DNA of 64,000 bases, from NCBI GenBank assembly GCA_035334485.1, contig DAOQKI010000004.1, forward strand, positions 5,459 to 69,458, given 5' to 3'. The notes under the pieces were generated by a model. The model had not been told where the DNA came from. It was given only the letters and a program-made list of their open reading frames with translations, and did no database searches. Source of the DNA: Opi-474 sp035334485 (lineage in GTDB: Bacteria > Verrucomicrobiota > Verrucomicrobiia > Opitutales > Opitutaceae). Positions 25,257 to 34,308 of the stretch are shown piece after piece. The translations under genes were made by a program, and so were the position numbers. Numbering within the stretch: position 1 is the first letter of the stretch; every line of letters starts with the position of its first letter.

Positions 25257-25895
25257 TTAGGCCACCGATGCCACGAGTTGCTTGGCGACGTCGACGGCCG
25301 TGCCGGCGTCGGCGGCGTAGCCGTCGGCCCCGATGTCGTCCGAGAAAGCCTGCGTGATGGGAGCGCCGCCAACCATGATCTTGGTGTTGGTGAGCCCCGC
25401 GGCCTTCAGCACGCGGACGGTCTCCTTCATGGCGGGCATGGTCGTGGTGAGCAGCGCGGAGAGGCCGACGAGGTGGGCCTTGTGCTCCTGCGCGGCGGCG
25501 AGGTACTTCTCCGGGGGCACGTTGGTGCCGAGGTCGACGACGGCGAAGTTCGCGCCGCGCCACATCATGGAGATGAGGTTCTTGCCGATGTCGTGGAGGT
25601 CGCCCTGCACGGTGCCGATCACGGCGGTGTACTTCGGCTTGATGCCCGCGCTCGCCAGGAGCGGCTCGAGCAGCTTCAGCGCCTCCTTCATCGCCCGGGC
25701 CGCGACCAGCATCTCGGGCACGAAGATCTCGTTCCGTTTGAACTGGTCGCCGACGATCGCCATACCGGGCACGAGGCCCTTCTCGACGATGTCCTGCGGG
25801 CCAGTACCGGCCGCGAGGAGTTCCTGGGTGAGCCGCACAGTGTCCGCCCGCTTTCCGGCAGCCACGGCAGCAGTCAAATCAGTGAGGAGGGGCAT
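25257..25895 (-). CDS. Methyl-accepting corrinoid protein (B12-binding, MtaC/MttC type)
   Basis: 212 aa. The N-terminal helical cap (residues 5-85, with IVEKGLVPGMAIVGDQFKRNEIFVPEML) is followed by the B12-binding Rossmann domain. That domain has GDLHDIG at residues 98-104, with H101 the predicted lower cobalt ligand, then GLSALLTTTMPAMKETV and IMVGGAPITQ. This is the methyl carrier in corrinoid-dependent demethylases. It is the first gene of the minus-strand operon and the only corrinoid protein seen in the window, so it is presumably shared by many of the UroD-fold enzymes. ATG 25895 gives the standard length. Confidence 0.95.
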   Translation of the reverse strand: MPLLTDLTAAVAAGKRADTVRLTQELLAAGTGPQDIVEKGLVPGMAIVGDQFKRNEIFVPEMLVAARAMKEALKLLEPLLASAGIKPKYTAVIGTVQGDLHDIGKNLISMMWRGANFAVVDLGTNVPPEKYLAAAQEHKAHLVGLSALLTTTMPAMKETVRVLKAAGLTNTKIMVGGAPITQAFSDDIGADGYAADAGTAVDVAKQLVASVA

Positions 25896-25957
25896 ACGAC
25901 TGTTTCTAGGACTGCCGCCGCCGGGAAGTAAATGCCCATACCGCGAATCCTCCCCCC

Positions 25958-25986
25958 TTGCACACAACTATTACCAATTGTTACAT
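25958..25986 (+). promoter_or_regulatory. Sigma70-like promoter for the DUF1638-RACo operon
   Basis: TTGCAC (25958-25963), 17-bp spacer, TTACAT (25981-25986), in an AT-richer patch of the 173-bp divergent gap between the corrinoid operon and the DUF1638 operon. No clear promoter was found for the opposite strand. Confidence 0.5.
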
Positions 25987-26068
25987 GCGGCATACGTTGT
26001 CAGGGTCTCGCGTCCGGCGTTTACAGTCTTAATCAGCCCACAAGCGCAGCTTAAGCCCACAGCAAAAA

Positions 26069-26827
26069 ATGCCCAATTCGTCCATCATTGCGGTGATTTC
26101 CTGCGGGGTGATGGAACCCGAGGTGCGGCATTTCGCCGCGGGCCGGCCGCAGATCCGGCGACTGGAGTTCCTGCCGCAGGGGCTGCATGAGGATCCCGGC
26201 CGGATGCGGGTCGAGCTGCAGGCGGCGGTCGACCGCGCCGAGGCCGATCCCGCCATCGAGGCCATCGTGCTGGTCTACGGGCTCTGCAGCCGCGGGGTGG
26301 AGAACCTCCGGCATGACCGCTGCCCGCTCGTGATCGCCCGGGCCCACGACTGCGTCACGCTCTTCCTCGGCGACAAGGACCGCTACGCCGCCTACCAGCA
26401 GGCCCACCCGGGCACCTTCTGGTACCAGCCGGGCTGGATCCGCGGGCGAGCCACGCCGGGACCCGAGCGCGAGGCGCGGCTCCGGAAGGAGTATGCCGAG
26501 AAGTTCGGCGAGGACGACGTCGAGTATCTGCTCGAGATGGACCGCGCCGGCTTCGCCCATTACTCCCGCGCCGTCTACGTGGGGCTCGGCCTCGGCCAGC
26601 CGGAGCAGGACGTTGCCCACACCCAGGCCTGCGCCGCCTGCCAGGGCTGGTCATTCGAGCAGGTCCCGGGCGACCCCGCCCTGCTGCGCGCCCTCCTCGA
26701 GGGCGACTGGGATGCCCGCCGCTTTCTTGTCGTGCCGCCCCGGCACGTGATTCGCCTGACCGCGGACGACGACATCATCCGCGCCGAACCGGAGACTTCC
26801 GCCCATCAAAACGCACCTGCACCTTGA
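26069..26827 (+). CDS. DUF1638 domain-containing protein
   Basis: 252 aa. It has the family features: ISCGVMEPEV at the N-terminus, LVYGLCSRGVENL, ARAHDCVTLFLG and YPG-like FWYQPGW. From recollection, DUF1638 proteins are often found next to corrinoid methyltransferases, but their biochemical function is not established. Conserved cysteines and histidines could bind a metal or cofactor. It is first in a plus-strand operon that continues with the corrinoid activator, whose coding region begins inside the last codons of this gene. A role in corrinoid handling is inferred from context. Confidence 0.85.
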   Translation: MPNSSIIAVISCGVMEPEVRHFAAGRPQIRRLEFLPQGLHEDPGRMRVELQAAVDRAEADPAIEAIVLVYGLCSRGVENLRHDRCPLVIARAHDCVTLFLGDKDRYAAYQQAHPGTFWYQPGWIRGRATPGPEREARLRKEYAEKFGEDDVEYLLEMDRAGFAHYSRAVYVGLGLGQPEQDVAHTQACAACQGWSFEQVPGDPALLRALLEGDWDARRFLVVPPRHVIRLTADDDIIRAEPETSAHQNAPAP

Positions 26828-28436
26828 AACGCCCGACGGCCCGGTCGACCTCGGCCTGAGCCCCGGCGACCTCAACCTGCCGCTGTCCGAGCTGCTCGCC
26901 CACCGCGGCCATCCGCTCAACACGCGCTGTGCCGGCCGGGGTCTCTGCGGCGGGTGCGAGATCGGCCTGCGCCAGGGTCAGCTCCGTCGGACGTCCGACG
27001 GCGCGGTGGTCAGCGCGGGCCCCGGCGACCGCCTGCGCTCCTGCCAGCTCCGCCTCGTCGAGGGCACCGACGCCACCATCACCGTGCCGGCCCGCTCGCT
27101 GCTGCGGCACGAGCCGGCGGTCGTGGCCGAGTTCAAGATCAACGTCCCCTGGGCCCACGACCCGCTCGACCCGCGCGCTACGATCGGCGCCGCGGTCGAC
27201 ATCGGCACCACGACGGTCGCGCTCCTGCTCTGCGAGCTCGCCACCGGCAAGGTGCTGGGCGAGGCCTCGGCCTTCAACGCCCAGATCCGGCACGGCGAGG
27301 ACGTGCTCACGCGCATCCAGCACTGCCACCAGAATCCCGCCGGCGTTCGCCAGCTCCAGCACGCCGTGGCGGTCGAGACGATCCAGGTGCTGCTCGCCGA
27401 GGCCTGCGCCGAGGCGAAGGTGACGCCGGCCGACGTCGGGATCATGACCGTCGCCGCGAACACCACCATGCAGCACCTGCTGGCGGGTGAGGACCCGAGC
27501 CCGTTGGGCGTGCACCCGTTCACCCCGGTGTTCCTCGAGCACCGCGTCTACGCGCCGGCGGACCTGCAGCTTTCGTTTGGCGGGCCGGACGCCCGCGTGC
27601 ACCTCCTGCCCGGGCCGGCGGCCTACGTCGGCGCCGACCTCGCGGCCGGGCTGGTGGCGACCGGCATGATGTACGACGACGGCCCGGTGCTGCTCGTCGA
27701 CGTCGGCACCAACGGCGAGATCATCGCCAAGGTCGGCGACCGCCTGGTCGGCTGCGCCACCGCGGCGGGCCCGGCCTTCGAGGGCGCGGGCCTGACGAGC
27801 GGCACGCGCGGCGTGAAGGGGGCGATCGAGCGCATCGCGCTGCGGGGCCAGCCCTACGCAGCCGAGGTCGGCGTGATCGGCGGCGGCGCGCGGCCGATCG
27901 GCATCTGCGGTTCCGCCTACGTGGACTTCCTGTGGGAGAGCCGGCGCGCGGGGATCGTGACCTCGAGCGGCCGGCTGGTTGACGAGTTTGTAGCGCGTGC
28001 GGGCGCGGTGGTGCAGGCGGACGAGTACGGCCGCAAGCTGCAGCTCCACCCGCACGGTGCCTCGGGCGCGATCTGGATCTCGGAGGTCGACGTCGCGCGG
28101 CTCCTCCAGGCCAAGGCCGCGATCGCGGCGGGCATCAACACCCTGCTCGGCCTGCTCGGCACCACGGCGGCCGAGGTGAAGACCGTCTACCTCGCCGGCG
28201 GCTTCGGCCTGCACCTCTCGCTGGAGCACGCCATCGGCTGCGGCCTGCTGCCCGGGTTCACCCCGGCGCAGATCCAGGTCGTCGGCAACACCTCGCTCGG
28301 CGGCGCCTTTCTTGCCCTGCACGACCGCAGTCTCCTCGCGGAGATGAAGACGGCGTGCACGCGGATGGAATCCATCGAACTCAACCTCCAACCCGGCTTC
28401 GAAGACTCCTATATCGACCAACTGATGCTGCCATGA
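26805..28436 (+). CDS. Corrinoid-activation ATPase with [2Fe-2S] domain (RACo / DUF4445 type), non-ATG start
   Basis: About 543 aa. Residues 1-85 encode a ferredoxin-like domain with C-x5-C-x2-C (RCAGRGLCGGCE). The rest is the ASKHA-fold ATPase (AAVDIGTTTVALLL, LLVDVGTNGEI, AGPAFEGAG, LAGGFG). RACo proteins reduce inactive Co(II) corrinoid to Co(I). The frame has no ATG, GTG or TTG between a stop at 26757 and the GTG at 27006, yet the conserved coding starts at ATCAAAACGCAC. ATC at 26805 aligns with the Met expected there and has GGAG 10 nt upstream. Either ATC is used for initiation or the base is a sequencing error. It overlaps the next gene by four bases. Confidence 0.88.
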   Translation: MKTHLHLETPDGPVDLGLSPGDLNLPLSELLAHRGHPLNTRCAGRGLCGGCEIGLRQGQLRRTSDGAVVSAGPGDRLRSCQLRLVEGTDATITVPARSLLRHEPAVVAEFKINVPWAHDPLDPRATIGAAVDIGTTTVALLLCELATGKVLGEASAFNAQIRHGEDVLTRIQHCHQNPAGVRQLQHAVAVETIQVLLAEACAEAKVTPADVGIMTVAANTTMQHLLAGEDPSPLGVHPFTPVFLEHRVYAPADLQLSFGGPDARVHLLPGPAAYVGADLAAGLVATGMMYDDGPVLLVDVGTNGEIIAKVGDRLVGCATAAGPAFEGAGLTSGTRGVKGAIERIALRGQPYAAEVGVIGGGARPIGICGSAYVDFLWESRRAGIVTSSGRLVDEFVARAGAVVQADEYGRKLQLHPHGASGAIWISEVDVARLLQAKAAIAAGINTLLGLLGTTAAEVKTVYLAGGFGLHLSLEHAIGCGLLPGFTPAQIQVVGNTSLGGAFLALHDRSLLAEMKTACTRMESIELNLQPGFEDSYIDQLMLP

Positions 28437-29479
28437 CCTCACGCGAACGCGTCTTGGCGACCCTGCGCCGGCAGCCGGTCGACCGCATCCCGACGGCGGT
28501 GATCTGCATTGAGAACCAGCCCGAGATCGCGTTGCAGTTGGGAATCACGGAGGCGGAGGTTTACGACCGGCTGGGCATCGACTGCCAGGTGCTCTGCGCG
28601 GGGTACGCCGGCGACATGACCCCCGCCATGCGGCAGGGCGCCTACACGGAGTGGGGCACCCCGAACACCGGCGACTACGGCACCGCGCGCTTCAATCCCC
28701 TGGCGGAGGTCACGAACCTGGCGGCGATCGAGCGCCATGCCTGGCCCGATCCCGCGCATTATGATTATGCGGCGGCGGCGGCGCAGGCCCGACTCCTCGG
28801 CTCCCGGTACGCGGTCCGGGGACCCTACTGGCAGCCCGTCTTCTGCCGCGTCTGCGACCTCTTCGGCATGGAGGTGGCGATGATGCACATGCTGGACGCG
28901 CCGGCGCTCTTCGAGGCGGTGCTCGAGCGCGCGTGCCAGTTCACCTACGACTACTGCGTGCGGCTGCTGGACGCCTGTGGCGACGATCTGCCGATCTTGT
29001 GCCTGGCGGACGACTTCGCGACCCAGCGCGGGCTGATGATCTCGCCGGCGCTGTGGCGCCGCTTCCTCAAGCCGCGCCTTGCGCGCCTGTTCGAGCTGGG
29101 CAAGGCGCGGGGCAAGTTCATCTGGTTCCACTCGTGCGGCGACATCACGCCGGTGCTGCCCGACCTCATCGACCTCGGCATGGACGTGTGGGAGACGGTG
29201 CAGCTGCACACGTTGCCGCTGGACGCGCGCGCGCTGAAGCGCGAGTACGGCCGGCACCTCGCCTTCTTCGGCGGGGTAAACACCCAGCGGCTGCCGTTCG
29301 CCACGCCCGCGGCCATCCGCGACGAGGTGCGCCGCTGCATCGACGACCTCGGCGAGGGCGGCGGCTACATCTGCGGCCCCGACCACCACATCAAGCCCGA
29401 CGTGCCCCCGGCCAACACCGTCGCCCTCTTCGACGCCGCCCGCAGCTACCGACGCGCGGGCTGGACCGCCGCCGCCTGA
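28433..29479 (+). CDS. UroD/MtaA-fold methyltransferase paralogue 6 (complete H-x-C...C site)
   Basis: 348 aa. MTSRERVLATLRRQPVDRIPTA is a classic MtaA-like opening. The zinc site appears complete: H233-x-C235 in WFHSCGDITP and C314 in YICGPDHH, a spacing of 79 close to that of MtaA. GGVNTQRLPFATP is the conserved late loop. Start and RACo stop overlap by four bases, tying it to corrinoid activation. It is one of only two paralogues here with all three ligands, so it is the best candidate for a classical zinc methyltransferase. The substrate is unknown. Confidence 0.87.
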   Translation: MTSRERVLATLRRQPVDRIPTAVICIENQPEIALQLGITEAEVYDRLGIDCQVLCAGYAGDMTPAMRQGAYTEWGTPNTGDYGTARFNPLAEVTNLAAIERHAWPDPAHYDYAAAAAQARLLGSRYAVRGPYWQPVFCRVCDLFGMEVAMMHMLDAPALFEAVLERACQFTYDYCVRLLDACGDDLPILCLADDFATQRGLMISPALWRRFLKPRLARLFELGKARGKFIWFHSCGDITPVLPDLIDLGMDVWETVQLHTLPLDARALKREYGRHLAFFGGVNTQRLPFATPAAIRDEVRRCIDDLGEGGGYICGPDHHIKPDVPPANTVALFDAARSYRRAGWTAAA

Positions 29480-29493
29480 TCTTCCCCTTCACC

Positions 29494-30531
29494 ATGAGCG
29501 CCACCCCTCGAGAGATTGTGCACCGCACCCTCGAATTCGCCGCGCCGCCCCGCGCGGCCCGCGACCTCTGGGTCCTCCCCATCGCGGCGGAGTCGCACCC
29601 CGGCCCTCTGGGGGAGATCGAGCGCGAGTTTCCCCCGGACTTTACCGCCATCTCCGGCCACGAGCGCGCGGTCGCCCCGACCCGCGGCCAGCCCCACGTG
29701 GTCGGCGAGTTCACCGACGAGTGGGGCTGCACCTTCGTTAACATCCAGCGCGGCGTCATCGGCGAGGTGAAAGTCCCGCAGGTCGCCGACTGGGCCGCCG
29801 ACCGCGCCCGCGTGCACGTGCCGCGCGAGTGGCTCACGCTCGACCGCGACGCGGTCAACCGCGACTGCGCCGCGACCGAGCGGTTCACGTTCTCCGCCTG
29901 CTGCCCGCGGCCGTTCGAGCAGCTCCAGTTCATCCGCGGCTCCGAGAACCTCTACGTCGACCTCGCCGACCCGCCGGCGGAGCTCCTGGCCTTCATGCGC
30001 GAGATGCACGCCTTCTACTGCGAGCTGCTGGAGGCGTGGGCGCGGACCGACGTCGACGCGCTGCGCTTCATGGACGACTGGGGTTCCCAGCGGGCCCTGC
30101 TCATCGCGCCGCGGCTGTGGCGCGAGCTCTTCAAGCCGATGTACCGCGACTACGCGCAGATCGCGCACGCCCGCGGGAAGAAGCTCTTCATGCACTCCGA
30201 CGGGCACATCGCCGCGGTCTATCCCGATCTCGTCGAGGTCGGCGTCGACGCGGTGAACTCCCAGCTCTTCTGCATGGGCGTCGAGACCCTGGCCCCGTTC
30301 GCGGGGAAGATCACGTTCTGGGGCGAGATCGATCGCCAGCGCCTGCTGCCCGACGGCACGACCGCCGACATCGCCGCGGCGGTCGCGAATGTCCACCACC
30401 ACCTCTGGCGCAACGGCGGCTGCATCGCCCAGTGCGAGTTCGGCGCCGCCGCCCGGCCCGAGAACGTCCGCGAGGTTTATGCGACGTGGGACCGGCTGAC
30501 CGGCGCGCCGGCGAAGGGAGGCCGGCCATGA
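29494..30531 (+). CDS. UroD-fold methyltransferase paralogue 7 (H-x-D motif)
   Basis: 345 aa from ATG 29494, 14 bp after paralogue 6. The N-terminal region (MSATPREIVHRTLEF) is followed by GEFTDEWGCTF, FMDDWGSQRALLIAP and the metal strand LFMHSDGHIAA. A late IAQCEFG has a cysteine at the position of the third zinc ligand. Its stop overlaps the next start (ATGA). Similar in arrangement to paralogues 1 and 5. Methyl transfer inferred from family and operon; the true HemE function is unlikely given the number of copies and context. Confidence 0.82.
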   Translation: MSATPREIVHRTLEFAAPPRAARDLWVLPIAAESHPGPLGEIEREFPPDFTAISGHERAVAPTRGQPHVVGEFTDEWGCTFVNIQRGVIGEVKVPQVADWAADRARVHVPREWLTLDRDAVNRDCAATERFTFSACCPRPFEQLQFIRGSENLYVDLADPPAELLAFMREMHAFYCELLEAWARTDVDALRFMDDWGSQRALLIAPRLWRELFKPMYRDYAQIAHARGKKLFMHSDGHIAAVYPDLVEVGVDAVNSQLFCMGVETLAPFAGKITFWGEIDRQRLLPDGTTADIAAAVANVHHHLWRNGGCIAQCEFGAAARPENVREVYATWDRLTGAPAKGGRP

Positions 30532-31799
30532 CCCCCGCCGCCGAGCCCGTCGCCCTGACCGCGCGCGACCGGGAGGTCCTGCGCGAACTGGTCGGGCAGT
30601 ATGCCGCGATCGCCGCCCTGCCGGTCCACCGGGAGAAGGCGAAGCTGTGGGAGGCCACGAACGACCTGCGCAGCGTGCGCCCGATGATCTGGATCACCGA
30701 GGTGCCGTGGCACGAGTTCAGCGCGCAGGTGCCGGAGCTGGTGAACCGCTGCGAGGCCGCCTGGGCGCGCCAGCTGGAGACGGATCTCCGCCGCCAGCTC
30801 TACGCCTGGCGAAATTTCCCGGGCGACATGATCTTCGACGACCACGTGCCGTGCCCCATCGCGTGGCGCAGCACGAGCTTCGGCATCATGCGCCAGGGCG
30901 AGCTGCTGAACATCACCAACGGCGGCATCTCGTCGCAGCACTTCGAGCCGCAGATCAAGTCGCTCGCCGACCTGCCCAAGATCAAGGACCCGGTGGTGAC
31001 CGTGGACCGCGAGGACACCGCCGCGCGGCTCGAGGCGATGCGCTCGGCGTTCGGCGACCTGATGCCGGTCCGCGAGCGCGGGCTGAACAACTACTGGTAC
31101 ACGCCGTGGGACAACCTCGTCATGTGGTACGGCGTCCAGGAGGCGCTGGCCGACCTGATCGAGCAGCCCGAGGTGATCAACGCCGCGATCGAGCGCATCG
31201 TGCAATGCTACCTGATCGAGCTCGACCAGCTGGTGGCGCACAACCTCCTCGCGACGAACCTCAACAACTGCCGGATCGGCGCGGGCGCCTACGGCTACAC
31301 CACCGCGCTGCCGAAGGCCGGGTTCAACCCGGCGCACGTGCGGCCGGAGCACGTCTGGGGCTGCGGCAACGCCCAGATCTTCACCGAGGTCTCGCCCGAG
31401 ATGCACTGGGAGTTCGCGCTGCGGCACGACCGCCCGTGGTACGAGCGCTGGGGCCTCGTGTACTACGGGTGCTGCGAGGCGCTCGACATCAAGATGGAGA
31501 TCATCCGCCGCATCCCGAACATCCGGAAGGTCTCGATGAACTACCGCATCCACGTCGACCGCGCCGCGGCCGCCGTCCGGGGTGACTACGTCTTCAGCTA
31601 CAAGCCCAACCCCGCGGTGTTCGCGACGGACACCTGGGATCTCCCGAAGGCCAAGGCCGAGCTCGAGCGCATGCTCGACTGCACGCGCGGCGGCCACGTG
31701 GAGATCGTGCTCAAGGACATCTCCACCGTCGCGCGCCGCCCGGAGCACCTCCGGGAGTGGGCCGCGATGGCCCAGCAGCTGGTCGAGAATCGCGCATGA
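30528..31799 (+). CDS. Divergent UroD-fold protein without histidine motif (paralogue 8)
   Basis: 423 aa. Longer than its neighbours. The N-terminal 80 residues are helical (ALTARDREVLRELVGQY). The core shows WYTPWDNLVMWYGVQEALADLIEQPE and a strand LVYYGCCEALDIK where relatives carry H-x-C. The double cysteine could bind a metal or cobalt ligand. It resembles a group sometimes annotated as UroD-like or trimethylamine-corrinoid related, but the activity is not known to me. Last gene of the DUF1638 operon; overlaps the previous stop by four bases. Confidence 0.72.
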   Translation: MTPAAEPVALTARDREVLRELVGQYAAIAALPVHREKAKLWEATNDLRSVRPMIWITEVPWHEFSAQVPELVNRCEAAWARQLETDLRRQLYAWRNFPGDMIFDDHVPCPIAWRSTSFGIMRQGELLNITNGGISSQHFEPQIKSLADLPKIKDPVVTVDREDTAARLEAMRSAFGDLMPVRERGLNNYWYTPWDNLVMWYGVQEALADLIEQPEVINAAIERIVQCYLIELDQLVAHNLLATNLNNCRIGAGAYGYTTALPKAGFNPAHVRPEHVWGCGNAQIFTEVSPEMHWEFALRHDRPWYERWGLVYYGCCEALDIKMEIIRRIPNIRKVSMNYRIHVDRAAAAVRGDYVFSYKPNPAVFATDTWDLPKAKAELERMLDCTRGGHVEIVLKDISTVARRPEHLREWAAMAQQLVENRA

Positions 31800-31838
31800 T
31801 CCTCCTGGGCACAGGCGCGTCCCCGCGCCCCTGCAGTT

Positions 31839-31893
31839 CGCAGATCGGAGATCGGAGTTCGGCGGTCTGTCGAACCGCGGTCGCCGATCTGCG
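31839..31893. repeat. Inverted repeat in convergent gap (intergenic element 4)
   Basis: CGCAGATCGG (31839-31848) is perfectly inverted at 31884-31893, and the interior repeats AGATCGGAG/GTTCGGCGG-like phrases with an inner GTTCG/CGAAC stem. It lies between convergent paralogues 8 and 9 and may end both transcripts. Confidence 0.55.
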
Positions 31894-31921
31894 CACTGCG
31901 ACCGGCGCCACCCGCCGCGGG

Positions 31922-32947
31922 CTAGGGCTGGTGGTCCCGCGCGTAGGCGATCATGGCCCGCAGGTTGTCCGGCGGGGTGAGGGGCGAGATCTCGCAGCCG
32001 GCGCCAACGATGAAGTACTTGCCGCTGATCTCGTGGCAGCGGCGGCAGGCCTCGTACACGCGCTCGGGCGAACCCTCGAGCAGGTCGGTGATGGTCGAGA
32101 CGTTGCCCGCCAGCGTGCGCGTCGGCCCGAGCTTCTGCCGGGCGAGCTCCAGGTTGGCGGGGAAGTCGATCTCGTAGATGTCGACCGGCAGCTCGGCCAT
32201 CTTCGGGTAGAGCTTGTCGATGCGCCCGCACATGTGCTGGCGCAGGAGGACGTCGGGGTGGTTCCGCCGGAGGGTCTCGAGCACGCGCTTTTGCTGCGGC
32301 CAGAGGAACTGCTCGTAGAGCACGGGGCCGATCAGGCCCGCGGCCGCGTCGCTCATGCCGATCGTGTCGGCGCCGGCGGCGATCTGCGCCGGGGCGTAGG
32401 CGATCGCCACGTCCGCGGTGTACGCCAGGAGGTCGTGCGCGAACGCCGGGTCGTCGACGAAATCCAGCATGATGGTGTTCAGCCCGCGGAGCTCGGCCGC
32501 GAGGGCCAGCGGGCCCTCGATCCAGCCCACGATGGACATGCCCGGGCCGGCGCGGCGCCGCATCAGCTCAATGCTCTTCACGCGGTCGTGCATGCGCCCG
32601 CCGCCGAGCGGGTCCGGCACCTTGAACACCCGCAGGCGCAGCTTGTCCGCCAGTGCGGCGCGCTCCTCGTTGATCGCCGGGCCCTGGTCGACGAACCAGT
32701 CGACGCTGCCCTCGCCCGCGATGTCGATCACCTCGCGCGCCGGGTCGGAGCAGGTGAGCAGGCAGTCGAGGCCGAAGTCCTCCACCAGCTTCAGCTGCGC
32801 CTCGGCCATCTTCCGGCCGTCCTTCGTGTAGTCGATGAATGGGATTCCCGCGTGGCGCGCGGAGTACATCATCGCCATCGGCTGGGCGGGCAGGTGGTCC
32901 ACGGGCTCCCCGCGGAGGGTGCGACGGACGCGTTCGATCGAGGTCAT
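31922..32947 (-). CDS. UroD/MtaA-fold methyltransferase paralogue 9 (complete H-x-C...C site)
   Basis: 341 aa from ATG 32947 (MTSIERVRRTLRGEPVDHLPAQP). The second paralogue with a full zinc site: H238-x-C240 in RQHMCGRID and C318 in VGAGCEISP. SCDP-like CSDPAREVIDI and EGPLALAAELRG are typical of the MtaA/CmuA branch. It stands alone on the minus strand, divergent from paralogue 10 across 170 bp with no obvious promoter motif. Probably a zinc-dependent corrinoid methyltransferase of unknown specificity. Confidence 0.86.
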   Translation of the reverse strand: MTSIERVRRTLRGEPVDHLPAQPMAMMYSARHAGIPFIDYTKDGRKMAEAQLKLVEDFGLDCLLTCSDPAREVIDIAGEGSVDWFVDQGPAINEERAALADKLRLRVFKVPDPLGGGRMHDRVKSIELMRRRAGPGMSIVGWIEGPLALAAELRGLNTIMLDFVDDPAFAHDLLAYTADVAIAYAPAQIAAGADTIGMSDAAAGLIGPVLYEQFLWPQQKRVLETLRRNHPDVLLRQHMCGRIDKLYPKMAELPVDIYEIDFPANLELARQKLGPTRTLAGNVSTITDLLEGSPERVYEACRRCHEISGKYFIVGAGCEISPLTPPDNLRAMIAYARDHQP

Positions 32948-33117
32948 GCGAGCGTGATGCTTTCCCGGCCGACCGAAATCAATCCCGCGCTGCGGCGTTC
33001 GCTGCGCATTTCTTGCCTGAAAAATCGGCGGGCCCGGCCTCACGGGCATCGCCGTCGCGCCCCGCTGCCCCCAAGCTGCCCCCGGACCGGCGCGGTCCCC
33101 ACTTTTCCCCGCTCACC

Positions 33118-34281
33118 ATGAAACCCATGTCTCCCAAGCAACGTTTGATCGCAGCGCTGGAGCGCAAGCCGACGGATCACCTGCCGGCCACGACGCACCA
33201 CCTGATGACCTATTACATGGAGAAATACCTGCCGGGGAAGACGCAGGACGAGTTCTTCGCCACGTTCGGCCTCGACCCCATCTGCTGGGTCCAGGCCCAC
33301 CGGCCCGACACCGCGCGCGGCTCGTACTACGAGCCCGGCCACCAGCCCGGCTTCCTCGAGGCGCCGCGGATCATGTCGGACCAGTGGCGCTTCGAGCACG
33401 AGGACGTCCCGGGCCGCGAGTATGCGACCGTCCGCCACCGCATCGTCACCCCGCGCAAGACGCTCACGCTCGAGCTCCAGAGCAACCAGTACACCGCCTG
33501 GGTGTCGGAGCGCCTGCTCAAGGAGAAGTCCGACATCGACCTCATCGCCGAGTTCGCCCCGCAGCCGCTCTGCGACCCGGGCCCGATTAACCGCCTCGCG
33601 GACCAGTACGGCGACACCACCCTGATCCGGGGCAACATCAACTGCTTCGAGCTCTACGGGCAGCCCGGCTGCTGGCAGGACGCCTGCGTGCTGTTCGGCG
33701 TCGAGGAGATGATCCTCGCGACCTTCGACGACCCGCAGTGGGTGCACACCTTCCTGGGCATCCTGCGCGACCGGAAGGTCCGCTTCGCCGACTCGATGAA
33801 GGGCGCGCGGTACGACGTGATCGAGCACGGCGGCGGCGATGCGTCCTCAACCGTGATCTCGCCGAAGGTGTTCGAGGAGTTCGTCGCGCCCTACGACCGC
33901 GAGGTCGTCGCCCACGCGCGGGCCGCCGGCCAGCGCGTCGTCTACCACACCTGCGGCGGCATGATGCCGATCCTGGAGCGGCTCGTGACCCTGGGCACGC
34001 ACGCGCTCGAGACATTCACGCCGCCCGCGATGGGCGGCGACATGAACCTCGCCGAGGCGAAGCGCCGGATCGGCGACAAGGTCTGCTTCATCGGCGGCTT
34101 CGACCAGAACCGCTTCTTCACCACGGCCACCCCCGAGGAGACCCGCGCCGAGGTTCGGCGCTGCTTCCGCGAGGCCGGCGGGGGCGGCGGACTGATCCTC
34201 AGCCCGTCCGACCACTTCTTCGAGGCCAAGCCCGAACTCCTCCACGCCTTCGCTGACGAGGCCCGGCGCTGCACCTACTGA
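33118..34281 (+). CDS. UroD/MtaA-fold methyltransferase paralogue 10 (H-x-C motif)
   Basis: 387 aa from ATG 33118; ATG 33127 (MSPKQRLIAALERKPTDH) is equally plausible. Zinc strand VVYHTCGGMMP (H277, C279); the third-ligand position reads LSPSDHF, without Cys. Core motifs include IRGNINCFELYG and CFIGGFDQNRFF. First of four consecutive plus-strand UroD-fold genes leading to the TonB receptor. Role inferred from the family. Confidence 0.82.
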   Translation: MKPMSPKQRLIAALERKPTDHLPATTHHLMTYYMEKYLPGKTQDEFFATFGLDPICWVQAHRPDTARGSYYEPGHQPGFLEAPRIMSDQWRFEHEDVPGREYATVRHRIVTPRKTLTLELQSNQYTAWVSERLLKEKSDIDLIAEFAPQPLCDPGPINRLADQYGDTTLIRGNINCFELYGQPGCWQDACVLFGVEEMILATFDDPQWVHTFLGILRDRKVRFADSMKGARYDVIEHGGGDASSTVISPKVFEEFVAPYDREVVAHARAAGQRVVYHTCGGMMPILERLVTLGTHALETFTPPAMGGDMNLAEAKRRIGDKVCFIGGFDQNRFFTTATPEETRAEVRRCFREAGGGGGLILSPSDHFFEAKPELLHAFADEARRCTY

Positions 34282-34308
34282 GATTTCCCTGACTCACCCC
34301 ATGATTTT

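Noticed and set aside
26929..28436. GTG at 27006 as the start of the corrinoid activator
   Set aside because: It would cut off a conserved iron-sulphur domain with all three cysteine positions visible upstream in the same frame.
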